Origin: Gammaproteobacteria bacterium Ga0077536
Lineage (GTDB): Bacteria; Pseudomonadota; Gammaproteobacteria; Ga0077536
Assembly: GCA_001464935.1 (NCBI GenBank)
Contig: LNEL01000060.1
Coordinates: 179,485 to 243,484 of the forward strand
Direction: 5' to 3'
Length of the DNA: 64,000 nucleotides
Shown here: one piece after another, positions 16,693 to 26,159 of the stretch
Layout: every line of letters starts with the position of its first letter
How positions within the stretch are numbered: the stretch's first letter is position 1
Program-made: the position numbers and the translations under genes
Notes under the pieces: model-generated
What the model saw: the letters and a program-made list of their open reading frames with translations, nothing else
Told to the model about the DNA's origin: nothing
Database searches by the model: none

Positions 16693-17082
16693 TCAGTCGG
16701 TGAGCGTGGCCAGCAACGGCGCGATGGTCGCGAGATCCCAGTAGTCGACCCAGCGCGCGATCAGGCCGTCACGCACGATGAACAGGCCCGCCACGGGCAG
16801 TACCGCGCGCACGCCCTTGCGCTCCCAGGTCTCGACGCGGGCGTTCATCACCACGTTGCCGTCGGCGACGGTGTGCTCGATGTCCATGACTCTCAGCGCG
16901 CAGCCCGGGCCGTGCACCAGCGGGTCTAGCACCTGGCGAACCGCTGCGTGGCCCGTCACCGGCGCCCACGGCATGTTGTGGTAAACGACATCCGGCGTCA
17001 GGAAGCTGCAGGTCTTCGCCATGTCGGCATCCAGCAGCGAGCGACAGAATCGGGTGACGAGATCGGCGGCATCTGCGTTCAT
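16693..17082 (-). CDS. Limonene-1,2-epoxide hydrolase-like protein
   Basis: A 129-residue NTF2-fold protein closely patterned on limonene-1,2-epoxide hydrolases: DVVYHNMPWAPVTGHAAVR near the N-terminus, VADGNVVMNARVETWE in the middle and LIARWVDYWD at the end. The Tyr and Asn of YHN, an Arg and the final Asp match the known active-site set. The Asp of the family's RVD is Glu (R82-V-E84). It may still hydrate epoxides or be a relaxed relative. I chose the ATG at 17082 because the family homology begins there; the frame is open further upstream. It lies between the monooxygenase and the amidase, all on the minus strand. Confidence 0.75.
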   Translation of the reverse strand: MNADAADLVTRFCRSLLDADMAKTCSFLTPDVVYHNMPWAPVTGHAAVRQVLDPLVHGPGCALRVMDIEHTVADGNVVMNARVETWERKGVRAVLPVAGLFIVRDGLIARWVDYWDLATIAPLLATLTD

Positions 17083-17173
17083 GCGTTTCTCCGGTGCAAC
17101 GGTGGACGATTCGGGGGCACAGCACGAGGGTTCGTCGTGGTCCGTGCGTGAATTGTGCCTGTCCGATCGATGC

Positions 17174-18595
17174 TCAGGCCACCGGCGGGACACGGCCGCG
17201 CCATGGCGCATCGGTCTCCAGCTGCGCGGCGAGGCGCAGAATCGTCGCTTCGTCCCCGTAGCGACCGACCAGCTGAACGCCGACGGGCAGACCCTCCGGC
17301 GTCCAGTGCAGCGGCAGGCTGATCGCCGGCTGGCCCGTCATGTTCGCGATCGCGGTGAACTTCGGCACGTCACCGATGCGCTGCGTGGCCTGCTTCGGAT
17401 GCGCCGGATCGAAGTCGAACCAGCCGTTGGGCTGTGGCGGCTGCGTCGTCGTCGGGGTCAGCCAGACATCGTGGCGATCGAAGAACGGCGCGATATCACG
17501 TGCCATGCGCTGCATGTCCTGGATGGCGAGAAAGAGATCGGACGGCCGGCGCGTCGCATCCAGCGCGAACATTTTCCAGGTGTGGGCCTCGAAGTCGCGG
17601 GCGGTCGGCTCGCGTCCCGTGCGCCGTCCCCAGTCGCGAATGGCCCAGGCGACCATGCCGAGCCAGAGCGTCGTGAAGATCTCGGTGAAATGCTCGCCCG
17701 ACACCTGCGGCGATGCCTCCTCGACGTGATGGCCCAGGGCCTCGCAGCGCCGCGCCGCCGCGATCGCCGCCCGCCGGCACTCGTCGTGCACGGGGGCGCT
17801 GGCGAGCGGCTCGGTGCTGAAGGCTATCCGCAGCCGACCCGGATCGACGCCGACCTCGGCCGCGAAGGGCCGCGGGTGCGGCGCGGGCGCGTACGGCGCG
17901 CCGACATCGGCGCCGGCCGTGCAGTCGAGAATCGCCGCGCTGTCGAGCACCGTATGGGTCACCACGTGTTCGCAGATGAGGCCCGCGCCCATGTCGCCAT
18001 ACGCGGGGCCGAGCGGATTGCGACCACGGGTCGGCTTGAGGCCGACCACGCCGCACCACGAGGCCGGACAGCGGATCGATCCCCCGCCGTCGTTGGCGTG
18101 CGCGACTGCCGCCATGCCGGCCGCGACTGCGGCGGCCGAGCCGCCCGACGATCCGCCGGCCGAATACGCGGGATTCCACGGGTTGCCCGTCTTGCCGAAC
18201 AGTTCCGGTTCGGTCGTCGGCTTCGAGGCGAACTCGGGCGTGTTGGTCTTGCCGACGATGACGAAGCCTGCGCGGCGATAGCGGGCCACGAGTTCGCTGT
18301 CGTGCGTCGAGACGTAATCGAGCAGGAAACGCGAGCCGTCGGTCAGGCGGGTGCCCGCATACTCGGCGAGGAAATCCTTCAGCAACAGCGGCACGCCGGC
18401 GAACGGCGCGTTGGAGTCGAGCGTCTTGAGGGTCTCCTTCGCGCGCGCGAACAGCGGCAGCACCACGGCATTGATCCGCGGATTGAGTCGCTCGATGGCG
18501 CTGATCGAAGCTTCGAGCATTTCGGCGGCAGACACCTCGCCGGTCCTGATGAGCCGGGCCTGCTCGACCGCACTCAATCGCATCAACTGTTCCAT
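17174..18595 (-). CDS. Amidase (amidase signature family)
   Basis: A 473-residue amidase signature enzyme (AmiA/GatA superfamily) that hydrolyses C-N amide bonds. The Ser-cis-Ser-Lys triad is visible: K73 in LLLKDF, the cis-Ser in [10 protein letters not shown] (about S149) and the nucleophile in DGGGSIRCP (about S173), with the canonical 24-residue spacing between the serines. It is not a likely GatA because no gatB or gatC accompanies it, and the neighbours are hydantoinase genes. It could process an amide or carbamoyl product of ring opening. The start follows a modest GGGAGC site. Cytoplasmic. Confidence 0.87.
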   Translation of the reverse strand: MEQLMRLSAVEQARLIRTGEVSAAEMLEASISAIERLNPRINAVVLPLFARAKETLKTLDSNAPFAGVPLLLKDFLAEYAGTRLTDGSRFLLDYVSTHDSELVARYRRAGFVIVGKTNTPEFASKPTTEPELFGKTGNPWNPAYSAGGSSGGSAAAVAAGMAAVAHANDGGGSIRCPASWCGVVGLKPTRGRNPLGPAYGDMGAGLICEHVVTHTVLDSAAILDCTAGADVGAPYAPAPHPRPFAAEVGVDPGRLRIAFSTEPLASAPVHDECRRAAIAAARRCEALGHHVEEASPQVSGEHFTEIFTTLWLGMVAWAIRDWGRRTGREPTARDFEAHTWKMFALDATRRPSDLFLAIQDMQRMARDIAPFFDRHDVWLTPTTTQPPQPNGWFDFDPAHPKQATQRIGDVPKFTAIANMTGQPAISLPLHWTPEGLPVGVQLVGRYGDEATILRLAAQLETDAPWRGRVPPVA

Positions 18596-18722
18596 TCAGT
18601 GCTCCCTGGTGCGCCCGTCGTGCGGGCACCGCGCAGATCAGACAGGGACCGCGCCGCATCGGCCAGCCGGTCGGTCGCGTGCACGGCGTCAGCGATCGGC
18701 TGCGCGCCGGTCGACACTCCCT

Positions 18723-20735
18723 TCACAGCGCGGCCGCCGCAGCGAGATACGCCGCTTCGTCGAACTTCGCGGGATAGTCGAAATCGCTGACCGTGATCCG
18801 GCCTTCGCGTATCAGTTTCTCGGCATGAGGACCGCGATTGATCATCTTCAGGGGCGCGCGCGTGGCTTTCACGCCGGCGCGCAGCGCCGTGGTCGCGGCG
18901 TCATCGACCTCGTAGCGACGGCCGGGATCGGCGACCTCGTTCAGCACGACGCCATAGTCCTCGCGCGCGCTGTCCGGCGAGACGAGGCCACGCTGCACGT
19001 CGAGACGCACCATCTCCGGGATCCGCGCCAGCGGGTCGCCCCAGCCGCCGCCACCCGGGGTCAGGATGCGGACGATGTCTCCCGCTTTCACCGGAATGGC
19101 TTCGCGCTTGTAGAAGATCTGCTGCTCGTGCGGCGTGCCGGGATTGATCAGCGCACCGCCGGAGCGGCCCGCCATGCCGCCGTTGACGCCGAAGCACGAG
19201 AAGATCGTGCGATACGACACCGTCAGGAAGTGTCCGTCGACGAGGATTTCGACATCCTTGAGGTAGCCGAGCCCGCCGCGGAATGCGCCCGGCCCACCTG
19301 AATCCGGGAACATGCCGACGCGATGGACGATGACGGGAAACCGCTGTTCGATGAACTCGCTCGGGAGATTCTTCGAATCCGGCACGAGGTCGACCGTGTC
19401 GGTGCCGTCGGCGAATGGACGTGCACCGGATCCGGCGCCGAAGATTTCGCGATACAGAAAATCCTTGCCGTCCTTGTCCTTGCCATAGAAACCGTAGAGC
19501 TGGATGCACTGCGAGTCGCCGACCATCTGCCCATCGGTCGCCTTGGCCATCGCCGCCATGTACGCGCCCAGCATGCGCAGCATGCAGTCCATGCGGTCGG
19601 CACCGGCCGCGGGATACTCCGCCGACAGCACCGTGCGCGGCGGCAGATAGGCCTTGAACACGCGCGTCATGCCTTCGTTGACGATCATCCCCGGGACCTG
19701 GGCCTTGACGAAGCCGCCGAGCCATTTCGAGTAATGCCGACCGTCCATCACCCAGTTCACGGGCCCGGGCACCTGGGGATCGGTGCCGGTGAAGTCGACG
19801 ATGATCTTTTCGGGATCCTTGCGCACCGTGAGCATCAGCTTCACGGGTCGATCCAAATCGATGCCGTCGGTCTCGAGGAAATCCTCGCCGATGTACTCGC
19901 CGTCCGGGAAATGCGGCAAGGCCTCTTCACGGACGATTTCCTCACAGCGATCCATGATGCGATAGAAGCCTGCCTCGACGACGTCGGTGCCGTAACGCCG
20001 GCACAGATCCTCGACGCGACGCTGGATGATGCGCGTCGCGCCGACGAACGCGTCGATGTCGCCGCGCAGATCGTCCGGATAGCGGCTGTTGCGCAGGATC
20101 ACCTTCCACACATCCTCGTTGCGCACGCCGCGCGCGTACAGCTTGATCGGCGGCACCTGAATGCCCTCTTCGAACACCGTAGTCGCGGTCAGCGCCCAGC
20201 TGCCCGACACCTTGCCGCCGACATCGTTGCAGTGACCGAACAGCTGCGAGAAGCCGATCAGGCGGCCGTCGGAGAAAATGGGCACGACCACGCAGAAGTC
20301 GGGCAGATGGCCGATCGTGCCGCTCGATTCATGGATGTCGTTGTAGAGGAACACGTCCCCTTCGTGAATGTCGTCGAGTGCGTAGTAGTTGCGGATTGGA
20401 TCGGCCGTCGCAGCCCATGACACGCGGGTGACGCTGTTGCAGTCGACGGTGTTCAGCGAGGCGCGATAATCATGCTGCTCGCGCACGATCGTCGACACCG
20501 CCGTGCGCTCGACCGCTGCCTCCCCTTCGTCGATCGCCGCTTCGAGTGCCCACTCGAGGACATCGAGCGTGACGCTGTCTATCGAGTCCTTCAGCGCCTT
20601 GATCCGTGGCCAGTGTTCATCGAGCCGTTCGAAGGTCGATTTGCGCGTCGGCGCATAAGCGTCCGTCAGATAGGGCGCTTCGTCGAAGATGATCGCGTCC
20701 GCCTTGAGCCGCGCGCCGGCAGTGCTGTCAACCAT
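18723..20735 (-). CDS. hyuB: Hydantoinase B / oxoprolinase beta-type subunit
   Basis: A 670-residue protein of the hydantoinase B/acetone carboxylase alpha family (PF02538). Recognisable segments include IVREQHDYRASL, GDVFLYNDIHESSGTIGHLPD, FSQLFGHCNDVGG and the glycine-rich GGGGWGDPLARIPE near the C-terminus. With HyuA it forms a complex that uses ATP to open hydantoin, N-methylhydantoin or 5-oxoproline rings, or to carboxylate ketones in the acetone carboxylase branch. It starts three bases after hyuA ends, so the two are co-transcribed. Which substrate applies cannot be decided; no acetone carboxylase gamma gene is present, favouring a hydantoinase-type reaction. Confidence 0.87.
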   Translation of the reverse strand: MVDSTAGARLKADAIIFDEAPYLTDAYAPTRKSTFERLDEHWPRIKALKDSIDSVTLDVLEWALEAAIDEGEAAVERTAVSTIVREQHDYRASLNTVDCNSVTRVSWAATADPIRNYYALDDIHEGDVFLYNDIHESSGTIGHLPDFCVVVPIFSDGRLIGFSQLFGHCNDVGGKVSGSWALTATTVFEEGIQVPPIKLYARGVRNEDVWKVILRNSRYPDDLRGDIDAFVGATRIIQRRVEDLCRRYGTDVVEAGFYRIMDRCEEIVREEALPHFPDGEYIGEDFLETDGIDLDRPVKLMLTVRKDPEKIIVDFTGTDPQVPGPVNWVMDGRHYSKWLGGFVKAQVPGMIVNEGMTRVFKAYLPPRTVLSAEYPAAGADRMDCMLRMLGAYMAAMAKATDGQMVGDSQCIQLYGFYGKDKDGKDFLYREIFGAGSGARPFADGTDTVDLVPDSKNLPSEFIEQRFPVIVHRVGMFPDSGGPGAFRGGLGYLKDVEILVDGHFLTVSYRTIFSCFGVNGGMAGRSGGALINPGTPHEQQIFYKREAIPVKAGDIVRILTPGGGGWGDPLARIPEMVRLDVQRGLVSPDSAREDYGVVLNEVADPGRRYEVDDAATTALRAGVKATRAPLKMINRGPHAEKLIREGRITVSDFDYPAKFDEAAYLAAAAAL

Positions 20736-20738
20736 GGT

Positions 20739-22814
20739 TCACGCCTCCTGATGCTGATGGGTCAGAATGATCTGGCCGGCCTCGTCCAGCGCCGCGCGCC
20801 AGCCCGGTTCGACCACCAGTGTCGAGTCATACTGTTCGATGATGCAGGGGCCCGGAACGCTCACGCCGATCGGCGCGAGCGAACGTTCGTAAATCGGCAG
20901 CTCGACCTCGCCGACGCCGCGGAACACGCCGCGGCGCACGTCCTTGCGCGCGCCCAGCCACGAACAGTCCGCACGCTGCTCCTGCGCCGTCACCAGCGGT
21001 GGGAACAGCCCGAAACCGGTGGCCCCGATGTTGACGATCTCCACCGGATGCCGGCCTTCGTATTCGTAACCGAAGCGGTCGTCATGCGCGCGATGGAAGG
21101 CCTTGATGGCATTGCGCACCGCGGATTCGGTGAGCGCGGCGTCGAGCACGGTCATCGGCACACGGACCTCATAGGCCTGCCCGGCGTAGCGCATGTCCGC
21201 AAAGCCCGTGACGGCAGTCTCGGCGCCGGTGAAGCCTTCGCGCGCGAGATCGTCGATGACTTGGGCGTGAATCGTGTTGAACTCGCGAATGAGACGCGGC
21301 ACGTCGAGCGCGTCCTCGCGTTGCACATCCGTGATGACACGGTCGGACCGCACGTTCGTCGACAGCAGACCTTCGGCGGACGTGACCCCCGGTGACGGCG
21401 GCGCGATGATGACCTCGATCCCGAGGGACTCCGCGACGAGGCACGCATTCAGACCACCCGCGCCGCCAAATGCCATCAGCGCGTAGTCGCGCGGGTCGCG
21501 GCCGCGTTTGACCGACACGACATTGATGCCCTGCGCGATGTTGTTCGTCGCGAGATCGAGAATGCCCATCGCGGCGTCTTCGACACTGATGCCGAGTGGC
21601 CGCGCGATCTGTTCCTCGATCGCGCGCCGCGCGGCCTTCGGATCGAGTCTGATCGAGCCGCCGAGGAGGTACGGCGACACGCGGCCGAGCACGATATGCG
21701 CGTCGGTCAGCGCGGGCGCCGTGCCGCCGCGGCTGTAGCAGACCGGTCCCGGCTGCGCACCGGCGCTCTGCGGCCCGACGCGCAGGCTGCGGCCGGCCGA
21801 CAGCCAGGCGATCGAGCCGCCGCCGGCGCCCACGGTGTGCATGTCGATCATCGGCGCCTTGATGTTGTAGATGTCGATGCGGCCCTCGGTGAGCATGTGC
21901 GGCGTGCCCTGGTCGATCAGGCAGATGTCCGTCGATGTGCCGCCGATGTCGATGGTGATCAGATTCGGATAACCCGCCGCCTTGCCGTAGTAGCAGGCGG
22001 TCACGATGCCCGCCGCGGGGCCTGACAGCACGGCGGCGATGGGCTGGGGCGCCATCTCGGACGCATGGATGATGCCGCCACTCGATTTCATCACGTAGAG
22101 CCGGGCGGCGATGTCGGCGCTCGCGAGGCGGGTCTGCAGCCTGTTCAGGTAAGTCGTCACCAGCGGCATGAGCCCCGTGTTCAAACAGGTGCTCAGGGTG
22201 CGTTCGTACTCACGGTATTCGCGGATCACGTCCGAGGACACGGACACGAAGCATTCCGGATGCACCGCCAGGATCAGCTCGCGCGCACGCTGCTCGTGCG
22301 CCGGATTGCGATAGGAGTGCAGAAATGACACGGCAATCGCGTTGATGCCCATCGCCTTGAACTCGAGCGCAATCGCGCTCACCGCGGCTTCGTCGAGCGG
22401 TGTGAGTTCCTCGCCCTTGAAATCGAGGCGACCGGCGGCCTCGCGCACCAGTTCGAGCGGCACGACGCGCGGTGGCTTCAGCCACCACGTGATATCGCCG
22501 AAGTCGCCGGGCACGGTCTGGCGACCGACCTCGAGCATCTCGCGATAGCCACGGGTGACGATGAGGCCGAGCCGGGCATAGCGCGACTCGAGGATCGCGT
22601 TGGTCGCCACCGTCGTGCCGTGACTGATGAAGCTCACGTCTCCCGCGTCGACGCCGACCTCCTCGAGCAGTTCGAGAATGCCCTGCGTGAAGGCGCGCGA
22701 TGGGTCATCGGGCGTGGAGGACGTCTTGCGGACATAACGCTTGCCCGTGGCCTCATTGACCGCGACCACGTCGGTGAACGTACCGCCCGTGTCGACCCCG
22801 ATTCGCCATGCCAT
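20739..22814 (-). CDS. hyuA: Hydantoinase A / oxoprolinase alpha-type subunit (ATP-binding)
   Basis: A 691-residue hydantoinase/oxoprolinase family protein (Hydant_A_N plus Hydantoinase_A domains). The ASKHA-type ATP-binding start is GVDTGGTFTDVVAVNE, followed by FISHGTTVATNAILE, the second phosphate-binding segment TIDIGGTSTDICLI and VGAGGGSIAWL. The family phosphorylates a cyclic amide to drive ring opening with HyuB. It is the first gene of the minus-strand catabolic run. Upstream (22815-23231) is a gene-free region that must carry the promoter. Confidence 0.88.
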   Translation of the reverse strand: MAWRIGVDTGGTFTDVVAVNEATGKRYVRKTSSTPDDPSRAFTQGILELLEEVGVDAGDVSFISHGTTVATNAILESRYARLGLIVTRGYREMLEVGRQTVPGDFGDITWWLKPPRVVPLELVREAAGRLDFKGEELTPLDEAAVSAIALEFKAMGINAIAVSFLHSYRNPAHEQRARELILAVHPECFVSVSSDVIREYREYERTLSTCLNTGLMPLVTTYLNRLQTRLASADIAARLYVMKSSGGIIHASEMAPQPIAAVLSGPAAGIVTACYYGKAAGYPNLITIDIGGTSTDICLIDQGTPHMLTEGRIDIYNIKAPMIDMHTVGAGGGSIAWLSAGRSLRVGPQSAGAQPGPVCYSRGGTAPALTDAHIVLGRVSPYLLGGSIRLDPKAARRAIEEQIARPLGISVEDAAMGILDLATNNIAQGINVVSVKRGRDPRDYALMAFGGAGGLNACLVAESLGIEVIIAPPSPGVTSAEGLLSTNVRSDRVITDVQREDALDVPRLIREFNTIHAQVIDDLAREGFTGAETAVTGFADMRYAGQAYEVRVPMTVLDAALTESAVRNAIKAFHRAHDDRFGYEYEGRHPVEIVNIGATGFGLFPPLVTAQEQRADCSWLGARKDVRRGVFRGVGEVELPIYERSLAPIGVSVPGPCIIEQYDSTLVVEPGWRAALDEAGQIILTHQHQEA

Positions 22815-23231
22815 ACACGCCTCCTCATGCCACCACCGATGGAAACTGGACGGATGACGGAACGCCGGGCGTCCTGTCGTCCGTCATCATGCGGGAGTCG
22901 GATGAACTGCACCAACCCTCAAACGGGGCAGCTCGCACCGGTCAGCGCAACAGAGGGATGATTCCCGACCAAAGGTAGGACACGAGTCCTCTGTTCGCTG
23001 TCGGCGATTTGCAATTGCCATGCCGGCGCCTCCGGACGGCGTCCGCGCACGAAATCCGGTCACCCCGCAGGCCAGCAGGCCAGCCCGGCGAGCGCGAGTT
23101 CGGATCGCTACCGCGACGCCACCGAAGTGTCCACACCGGCGGCCCCGATTCGAGGCGTGCGCGCCATGTCGGCTGCCGCATTGCACTCGATCGCGGCACG
23201 CCACCAACGGCTCCGGACCGCACACGGGCGG
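22815..23231. other. Gene-free region upstream of hyuA
   Basis: About 417 bases between hyuA and the end of the GGDEF-EAL gene, both on the minus strand. ORFs here have no family character and arginine-rich composition typical of shadow frames in GC-rich DNA. The stretch should hold the promoter for hyuA, but I cannot point to a convincing -35/-10 pair, repeat or RNA gene. Confidence 0.35.
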
Positions 23232-26159
23232 TCAGTGAATGCTCGGCGAGTCGCCGGGCCAGCTGCCTGGACGTTCGGCGAGGCCGCTCCATTGCAGGGG
23301 CTGGTTGGCACGGCGACGTTCGAGCAGCGCGGTGATGTCGGCCGCCGGACGCGCCTCGCTGACGAGATAGCCCTGAATCTGATCGCAGCGATGGGTGCGC
23401 AGGAAATCGAGCTGCGCCGGCGTTTCGACGCCTTCGGCGACGACCACGAGCCGCATGCTGTGCGCCATCGCGATCACGGCGCGCACGATCGCGGCGTCGT
23501 CAGGATCCACGCTCAGGTCCTGTACGAACGAGCGATCGATCTTCACCTGGTCGAGCGCCAGCAGGCGCAGGTTGCTCAGCGACGAATAGCCGGTGCCGAA
23601 ATCGTCGAGCGCGATGTTGACGCCGAGTTCTTTCAATTCCTGCACCAGGCCGGCAACGCCCTGCACGTCGTGCATGATCAGGCTTTCGGTGATCTCGAGC
23701 ATCAGCATGCGTGGGTCGATGCCCGTCTCCTGCAGCACCTCCTGCACGAGTGGCAGGATGCCGCGCCGCGAGAACTGGCGCACGGACACGTTGACGCCGA
23801 CCTGCAGCGCATGCCCCATGTCCTGCCAGATCCTGGCCTGACTGCACGCGGCCTGCATCACCGTCGCACCGATCTGATTGATGAGATCGGAGGATTCCGC
23901 GATCGCGATGAAGTCACTGGGCGGCAGCAGCCCGCGCTGCGGATGACGCCAGCGCAGCAGCGCCTCGACGCCGACGACCTCGCCCGTCGTGAGCGACACC
24001 TGTGGCTGATAATGCAGCTCGAATTCGCCCCGCTTGAGCGCCTGCCGCAGTTCCTGCTCCAGCGACTGGCGGGCTCGCGCGTGCAGGTTGAACTCCTCGT
24101 CGAAAAAGGCGATACCGTTCGAATCCCGCTGCTTGACCCGGTGCAGCGCGGTGTCCGCGTGCTGGAACAGGCTCTGGGGTTCGTCGCCGTCACGGGGAAA
24201 CAGGCTGATGCCGACGCCGGCAGACACGTGCAGTTCCTGATCGGCAATCAGGAACGGGCGACGGATTTCCTCGAGCAGCTTGCGCGCGATCGCGGCCGCG
24301 CCTTCCGCGCTCTTGAGGCCGACACAGATGATCGCGAACTGATCCCCGTCCCAGCGTCCGACCGTGTCGCTGTCGCGACCGTGCGCCGCGAGCCGCGCCG
24401 CAACGTCGATCAGCACGGCGTCGCCGAACTGATGGCCGAGGCTTTCGTTGATGTGCTTGAAATTGTCCAGGTCGATGAACATCACCGCGATCAAATCGCC
24501 GCCACGACGCGCCAGGCTCACCGCCTGACTCAACAGGTCCGTCAACAGACCGCGGTTCGGCAGCTGGGTCAGCGCGTCGTGCGTGGCCTGGAACTGCACC
24601 TGGTTCGACAGGTCGACCGTCTCGGTGACATCGGTCAGCGCGAGCACCACACCGTGCATGCGGCCGGCCTCGTCGCTGATGGGGCTCGCAGTGACGCGCA
24701 CGATATAGTCATCGCCAAGGCGCGTGCTCAGCGTCGCATACACCATCGAACGCACCGGCCGGTTCTCGGCAATGGCCTGCGAGACCGCCTGCATCAGTTT
24801 GTCGCGCTCGGCGCGACTCGGCGACCAGAACACCTTCGAAATGTGCATGCCGCGCGCGTCGCGCTGGCTGTAACCGCTCATTCGCTCGGCGATCGGATTC
24901 ATGTAGCTGACGTTGCCGGCACGATCGGTCGTGACGATCGCTTCGGCAACCGCCTGCAGGGTCGCGCGGGCATATTCCTTCTCGACGATCAGGTTGCGCG
25001 CGACCTCCTCGATTCGGCGCCAGCTCCACAACGGATAACTCGCCAGCAGGGCGAGCAGCACCGGCGCCGGCGCGCACCACAGATGCGCCACGCGCAACAG
25101 GGCCACGGCACCGACGAACGTCACGAGCAGCAGGCCGCCGCACGCAGCCAGCGCCGCGCGCGGCGTCAGGCGCGGGTAGATCAGCACCGGCAGAATTGCG
25201 AGCAGGATCAGCACCCCCCCGCGCAGCCAGCCGGCGGGGGCGACGATCCAGTGCCGGTTGAGCAGGTTGTCGAGCACGTTCGCATGTAGTTCGACGCCGG
25301 CCATCGGCCGGGTCTGGCCGGACATCGGCGTCACGAGTCCTTCGCGCAGGCCCGGCGCGGTCGCGCCCACCAGCACGTACTTGCCGCGCAGACTCGCCGC
25401 CACTGCGTCGAGCTTCAGGACATCGATGAACGACACCTGCCGGAAACTGCCCGGAGGACCGACGAAGTTCACGAGCAGGCGCCGATCGCGCACCCAGGCG
25501 CCGTCGGCACCGACGCTGCCCTCGCGCGATTCGCCGGGCAGCTCGGACCAGGCCGCGCTGTCGGCCACTTCGATCATCGCGAGCGCGAGACTGGGCCACA
25601 CCGGCGACCCGAGACCGGCCTTGAGATAGACGCTGCGGCCTATCGCATCGGTGTCGAGTTCGACATCGACATGGCCGAGTTTCGCCGCGGCATTTGCCAG
25701 CGCCGGCAAGGGCAACACCTCCGCCAACGGCGCATCGGCCGCGTTCAACTGATCCGGGAACACCGGCAGCACGACCTTGCGACTGGCCGCGATAGCACCC
25801 GCCAGCGCCGCATCCTCGGCCTCGGCGCCGGGTGGCGAGGCTTCGGCGAACGCGATGTCGAACCCCGTTGCCCGCACGTCGTAACGGGTGAGTCGCGCGA
25901 CGAGTTCGGCGTGCAGCGATCGGGGCCACGGCCAGCGGCCCAGCGCCTGCAGGCTCTTTTCGTCGACGGCGACGACGACGATTTCCTCGGACGCAGGCCG
26001 GACGTCGAGCCTCATCGCCGCGTCGTAGAGCAGAAAATCCCAGCGCCGCAGCACATCGCTGGCCGTCAGCACCAGCGTCAGCGCGGCCAGCACCAGCGCG
26101 AGCGCGACGCGCTCGCTGGCCATGAGGCGTCGCAGCCAATAGCGCCAGTCGAGGGTCAC
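23232..26159 (-). CDS. CHASE2-PAS-GGDEF-EAL sensor, probable c-di-GMP phosphodiesterase
   Basis: A 975-residue inner-membrane signalling protein. Order: one N-terminal span, a periplasmic CHASE2 sensor (VAVDEKSLQALGRWPW, later RGKYVLVGATAPGL), about three spans, a PAS domain (MNPIAERMSGYSQRDARG), GGDEF, EAL. The GGDEF signature is degenerate (RWDGDQF), but the RDSD inhibitory-site motif lies five residues upstream. The EAL domain looks active: GVEALLRWRHP, LEITES, LDDFGTGYSS, KIDRSF, EGVET. So c-di-GMP hydrolysis is likely and synthesis is not. I chose the GTG at 26159 because it overlaps the upstream TGA as GTGA; a GTG at 26195 is possible. The pairing with a LysM-FecR gene implies sensing at the envelope. 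Confidence 0.85.
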   Translation of the reverse strand: MTLDWRYWLRRLMASERVALALVLAALTLVLTASDVLRRWDFLLYDAAMRLDVRPASEEIVVVAVDEKSLQALGRWPWPRSLHAELVARLTRYDVRATGFDIAFAEASPPGAEAEDAALAGAIAASRKVVLPVFPDQLNAADAPLAEVLPLPALANAAAKLGHVDVELDTDAIGRSVYLKAGLGSPVWPSLALAMIEVADSAAWSELPGESREGSVGADGAWVRDRRLLVNFVGPPGSFRQVSFIDVLKLDAVAASLRGKYVLVGATAPGLREGLVTPMSGQTRPMAGVELHANVLDNLLNRHWIVAPAGWLRGGVLILLAILPVLIYPRLTPRAALAACGGLLLVTFVGAVALLRVAHLWCAPAPVLLALLASYPLWSWRRIEEVARNLIVEKEYARATLQAVAEAIVTTDRAGNVSYMNPIAERMSGYSQRDARGMHISKVFWSPSRAERDKLMQAVSQAIAENRPVRSMVYATLSTRLGDDYIVRVTASPISDEAGRMHGVVLALTDVTETVDLSNQVQFQATHDALTQLPNRGLLTDLLSQAVSLARRGGDLIAVMFIDLDNFKHINESLGHQFGDAVLIDVAARLAAHGRDSDTVGRWDGDQFAIICVGLKSAEGAAAIARKLLEEIRRPFLIADQELHVSAGVGISLFPRDGDEPQSLFQHADTALHRVKQRDSNGIAFFDEEFNLHARARQSLEQELRQALKRGEFELHYQPQVSLTTGEVVGVEALLRWRHPQRGLLPPSDFIAIAESSDLINQIGATVMQAACSQARIWQDMGHALQVGVNVSVRQFSRRGILPLVQEVLQETGIDPRMLMLEITESLIMHDVQGVAGLVQELKELGVNIALDDFGTGYSSLSNLRLLALDQVKIDRSFVQDLSVDPDDAAIVRAVIAMAHSMRLVVVAEGVETPAQLDFLRTHRCDQIQGYLVSEARPAADITALLERRRANQPLQWSGLAERPGSWPGDSPSIH

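Noticed and set aside
23127..25289. 720-codon plus-strand ORF opposite the GGDEF-EAL gene
   Set aside because: Antisense shadow of a clear gene in GC-rich DNA; rich in Arg/His with no family motifs.
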